Source: an uncultured Kiloniellales bacterium
GTDB lineage: Bacteria > Pseudomonadota > Alphaproteobacteria > Kiloniellales > JAKSDN01
DNA: 16,281 nt
NCBI GenBank assembly: GCA_947259625.1
Contig: CAMYMY010000052.1
Location: 1-16,281, forward strand
Direction of reading: 5' to 3'
The notes below the pieces were generated by a model that was not told where the DNA came from, made no database searches, and was given only the letters and a program-made list of their open reading frames with translations. Of the stretch, positions 14,414-16,281 are shown one piece after another; the stretch's first letter is position 1, and every line of letters begins with the position of its first letter. The position numbers and the translations under genes were made by a program.

Positions 14414-16281
14414 TCAGGCCTCGGCGGCCGGGGCGTCGCGCTCGGCCGCCAACGCTACCGCCTCCGCCGCCACATCGGGCGCGGGCTCCGCCGGCTGCTC
14501 GATCGGCAGGTGGCAGATCACCCGAGTGCCGCTGTCCGGCGCCGATTCGAGCTCGACCCAGCCATGGTGCAGCTCGATAAGGCTCTTGACCAGCGACAGG
14601 CCGAGGCCGGCGCCCGCCTGCCGGCCCTGGCCGACGCCGCGTTCGAACTTGTCGAAGACCTGTGCCTGCTGTTCCGGGGGAATGCCGATCCCGGTGTCGG
14701 TGACCGACAGCTGCATCTCCTTCCCCTTGCGGCGTACCGCGATCACGACCTTGCCGCCCTCGGGCGTGAACTTGAGGGAATTGGACAGCAGGTTGTAGAG
14801 CGCCTGCTTGAGACGCCGCTCGTCGGCCATGAGACGTCCGACGTTCTTGGGACAGTCGAGCTGGAGCTCGATGCCGCGGCTGCGCGCCCGCTCGTGCCCC
14901 AGGGTGTGGATCGCCTCGAGCACCGCATTGAGGTCGACCGGCGCCACGTCGAGGCGCAGGTAGCCCGCCTCGATGGTGGCCAGGTCCAGGATGTCGTTGA
15001 TCAGCGCCAGCAGCCGCTGCGAGGACTCGACGATCGCCCGGCTATACTCGAGCTGGCGCTCGTTCAGCTCGCCGAAGAACTTGTTCTCGAGGATCTCGGC
15101 AAAGCCGACGATGGCGTTGAGCGGCGTGCGCAGCTCGTAGGAGATGTTAGCCAGGAACTCGGACTTCAGCCGGTCCGTGGTCTCCAGCGCCTCGTTGCGC
15201 TCGCGCAGCGCGCGCTCGACCCGGATCGAATCGGTGACGTCCAGGAAGGTGAACAGCGAGGCGCCGTCGGGCAGCGGCACCTGTGCCCAATCGACGACCG
15301 AACCGTCGGCGCGCTCCTGGCGGCCGTCGTGCGTGCCGGGCTCGGTGATCTGGGTGACGCTTCGCTCGATGAAATCGGGCCAATCGTCGTCGGGCACGTC
15401 GAAGAAGCTGCGGAACTTGGCCACCACGTCGCGAGCGTGGGGTTCGGCCTCGAGCAGCGCTTCGGGCAACTTCCAGATCCGCGCGAAGGCGGGGTTGTAC
15501 AGCTTGAGACGCCCGTCGACCCCGTAGACGGCGACCCCTTCGTAGAGGTTGTCGAGGGTCTCGCGCTGAACCGCGATCAGCGTATTGTACGAGCGCTCCA
15601 GGGCCAGGCGGTCGGTGACGTCCTCGTAGGCGAACAGCACCCCGCCGAAGGGGTGCGGCGTCGCGGTCATGCGCAAGGTCGAGCCGTCGGGAAGGTGCAT
15701 CAGCTCCTCCAGCGGCTCGATCAAGGTACTGTAGAGACGAAGGCGTTCGGCCTTGTAGGCGGGGAAGTCCGGCTGCTCGGGCAGGCGCCGCCGCTCGCGC
15801 ATCATCTCCATCACGTCGTTATGATGCGGCTCCTCCGCCAGGACGTTCTCGTCGACCCGCCAGAGCTGCGCATAGGCGCTGTTGAAGAACTTGAGCCGCA
15901 TGTCCGGGCCGTAGATGGCGATCGCGCTGCCCAGCGTCTCGAGGATCTCGGCGTGCGCGGCGATGTGCCGCCTGAGCTCGCCTTGGAGGTCCTCGGCCGC
16001 GGTCTGGTCCAAGGCGCAGCCCGCCGTGCCGTCGGCCAGGGGCTGTTCGGAAAGCTCCAGAAGGCGCCGCTCGCCTGCCACGACGACGTGATGGTTCTCG
16101 GTATTGCGGGTGCCGGTCTCCAGGGCGCGCCGGGCAAGGCCGCGACTGGCCTCGGCCAAGGCCGTGCCGGGCAGCTCGATGCCGCTGGCGACAGCCTCGT
16201 CGCGGTCCCGGTCGACGGCCCGCGCATAGGCCAGGTTGCAGTACACCAGAGACAGGTCCGTGCCGCGGCGCCAGACCGGCA
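14414..16281 (-). CDS. divL: DivL-like PAS-repeat histidine kinase homologue with Tyr in place of the phosphoacceptor His (5' end outside window)
   Basis: DivL is a membrane-associated cell-cycle pseudokinase that binds DivK~P and controls the CckA-ChpT-CtrA relay in alphaproteobacteria. Visible are 621 C-terminal residues; the frame is open to the right edge and the upstream codons (VWRRGTDLSLVY) continue a PAS fold, so GTG 16246 is not the start. Numbering from that codon, PAS-like units lie before about 75, at about 100-215 (IAIYGPDMRLKFFN) and at about 232-340 (VAVYGVDGRLKLYN). The dimerisation helix reads FLANISYELRTPLNAI: Tyr370 (TAC, nt 15137-15139) stands where kinases have His. The catalytic domain keeps N box LYNLLSNSLKF, DTGIGIP, FDKFERG and GAGLGLSLVKS, so ATP binding is likely. 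A variable Ala/Glu-rich tail ends it. Tyr substitution, PAS repeats and location beside tsaE-amgK-murU-addBA support divL; a paralogous Tyr-type kinase is the alternative. Confidence 0.85.
   Translation of the reverse strand, partial: PVWRRGTDLSLVYCNLAYARAVDRDRDEAVASGIELPGTALAEASRGLARRALETGTRNTENHHVVVAGERRLLELSEQPLADGTAGCALDQTAAEDLQGELRRHIAAHAEILETLGSAIAIYGPDMRLKFFNSAYAQLWRVDENVLAEEPHHNDVMEMMRERRRLPEQPDFPAYKAERLRLYSTLIEPLEELMHLPDGSTLRMTATPHPFGGVLFAYEDVTDRLALERSYNTLIAVQRETLDNLYEGVAVYGVDGRLKLYNPAFARIWKLPEALLEAEPHARDVVAKFRSFFDVPDDDWPDFIERSVTQITEPGTHDGRQERADGSVVDWAQVPLPDGASLFTFLDVTDSIRVERALRERNEALETTDRLKSEFLANISYELRTPLNAIVGFAEILENKFFGELNERQLEYSRAIVESSQRLLALINDILDLATIEAGYLRLDVAPVDLNAVLEAIHTLGHERARSRGIELQLDCPKNVGRLMADERRLKQALYNLLSNSLKFTPEGGKVVIAVRRKGKEMQLSVTDTGIGIPPEQQAQVFDKFERGVGQGRQAGAGLGLSLVKSLIELHHGWVELESAPDSGTRVICHLPIEQPAEPAPDVAAEAVALAAERDAPAAEA

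Noticed and set aside
14404..14418. Inverted repeat CCTGA/TCAGG between the convergent reductase and divL genes as a terminator
   Set aside because: The stem is only 5 bp, there is no T run on either side, and it overlaps the divL stop codon. This is too weak to call.

Overview
The window is GC-rich DNA from an alphaproteobacterium, probably of the Rhodospirillales/Rhodobacterales-Rhizobiales type. Evidence: almost every base is coding, starts are often GTG, and the gene order trpB-trpA-accD-folC / trxA-addA-addB-murU-amgK-tsaE / divL is a conserved chromosomal arrangement of that class (known synteny, recalled rather than searched). I see no mobile element, tRNA, rRNA, CRISPR array or phage gene, and no gene-free stretch longer than about 150 bases.

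Left part, plus strand (1-3941): the 3' part of trpB, then trpA, accD and folC, packed as one transcription unit. It covers the last step of tryptophan synthesis, the first committed step of fatty-acid synthesis, and folate polyglutamylation. It ends at a bidirectional hairpin terminator (about 3962-3983) shared with the convergent trxA.

Middle part, minus strand (13226 down to 4019): tsaE, amgK, murU, addB and addA form a tightly coupled chain. Each junction is an overlap: 8 nt for tsaE/amgK and 4 nt (ATGA or GTGA) for the others. trxA follows after a 94-nt gap. The chain joins tRNA t6A modification, peptidoglycan sugar salvage (AmgK makes MurNAc/GlcNAc-1-phosphate, MurU makes UDP-MurNAc), the AddAB helicase-nuclease that processes double-strand breaks, and thioredoxin. 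The tsaE reading frame is broken near its 3' end by what looks like a perfect 5-bp tandem duplication.

Right part: a plus-strand gene for a thioredoxin-reductase-like ferredoxin/flavodoxin NADP reductase (13371-14393) is divergent from tsaE. Convergent to it is a PAS-repeat sensor kinase homologue (14414 to the right edge, 5' end missing). Its phosphoacceptor histidine is replaced by tyrosine while the ATP-binding boxes are kept. This is the hallmark of DivL, the cell-cycle pseudokinase that acts with DivK and CckA, and its location fits divL.

I found no evidence for a previously undescribed system. The points most worth a second look are the tsaE frameshift and the Tyr-for-His kinase homologue.
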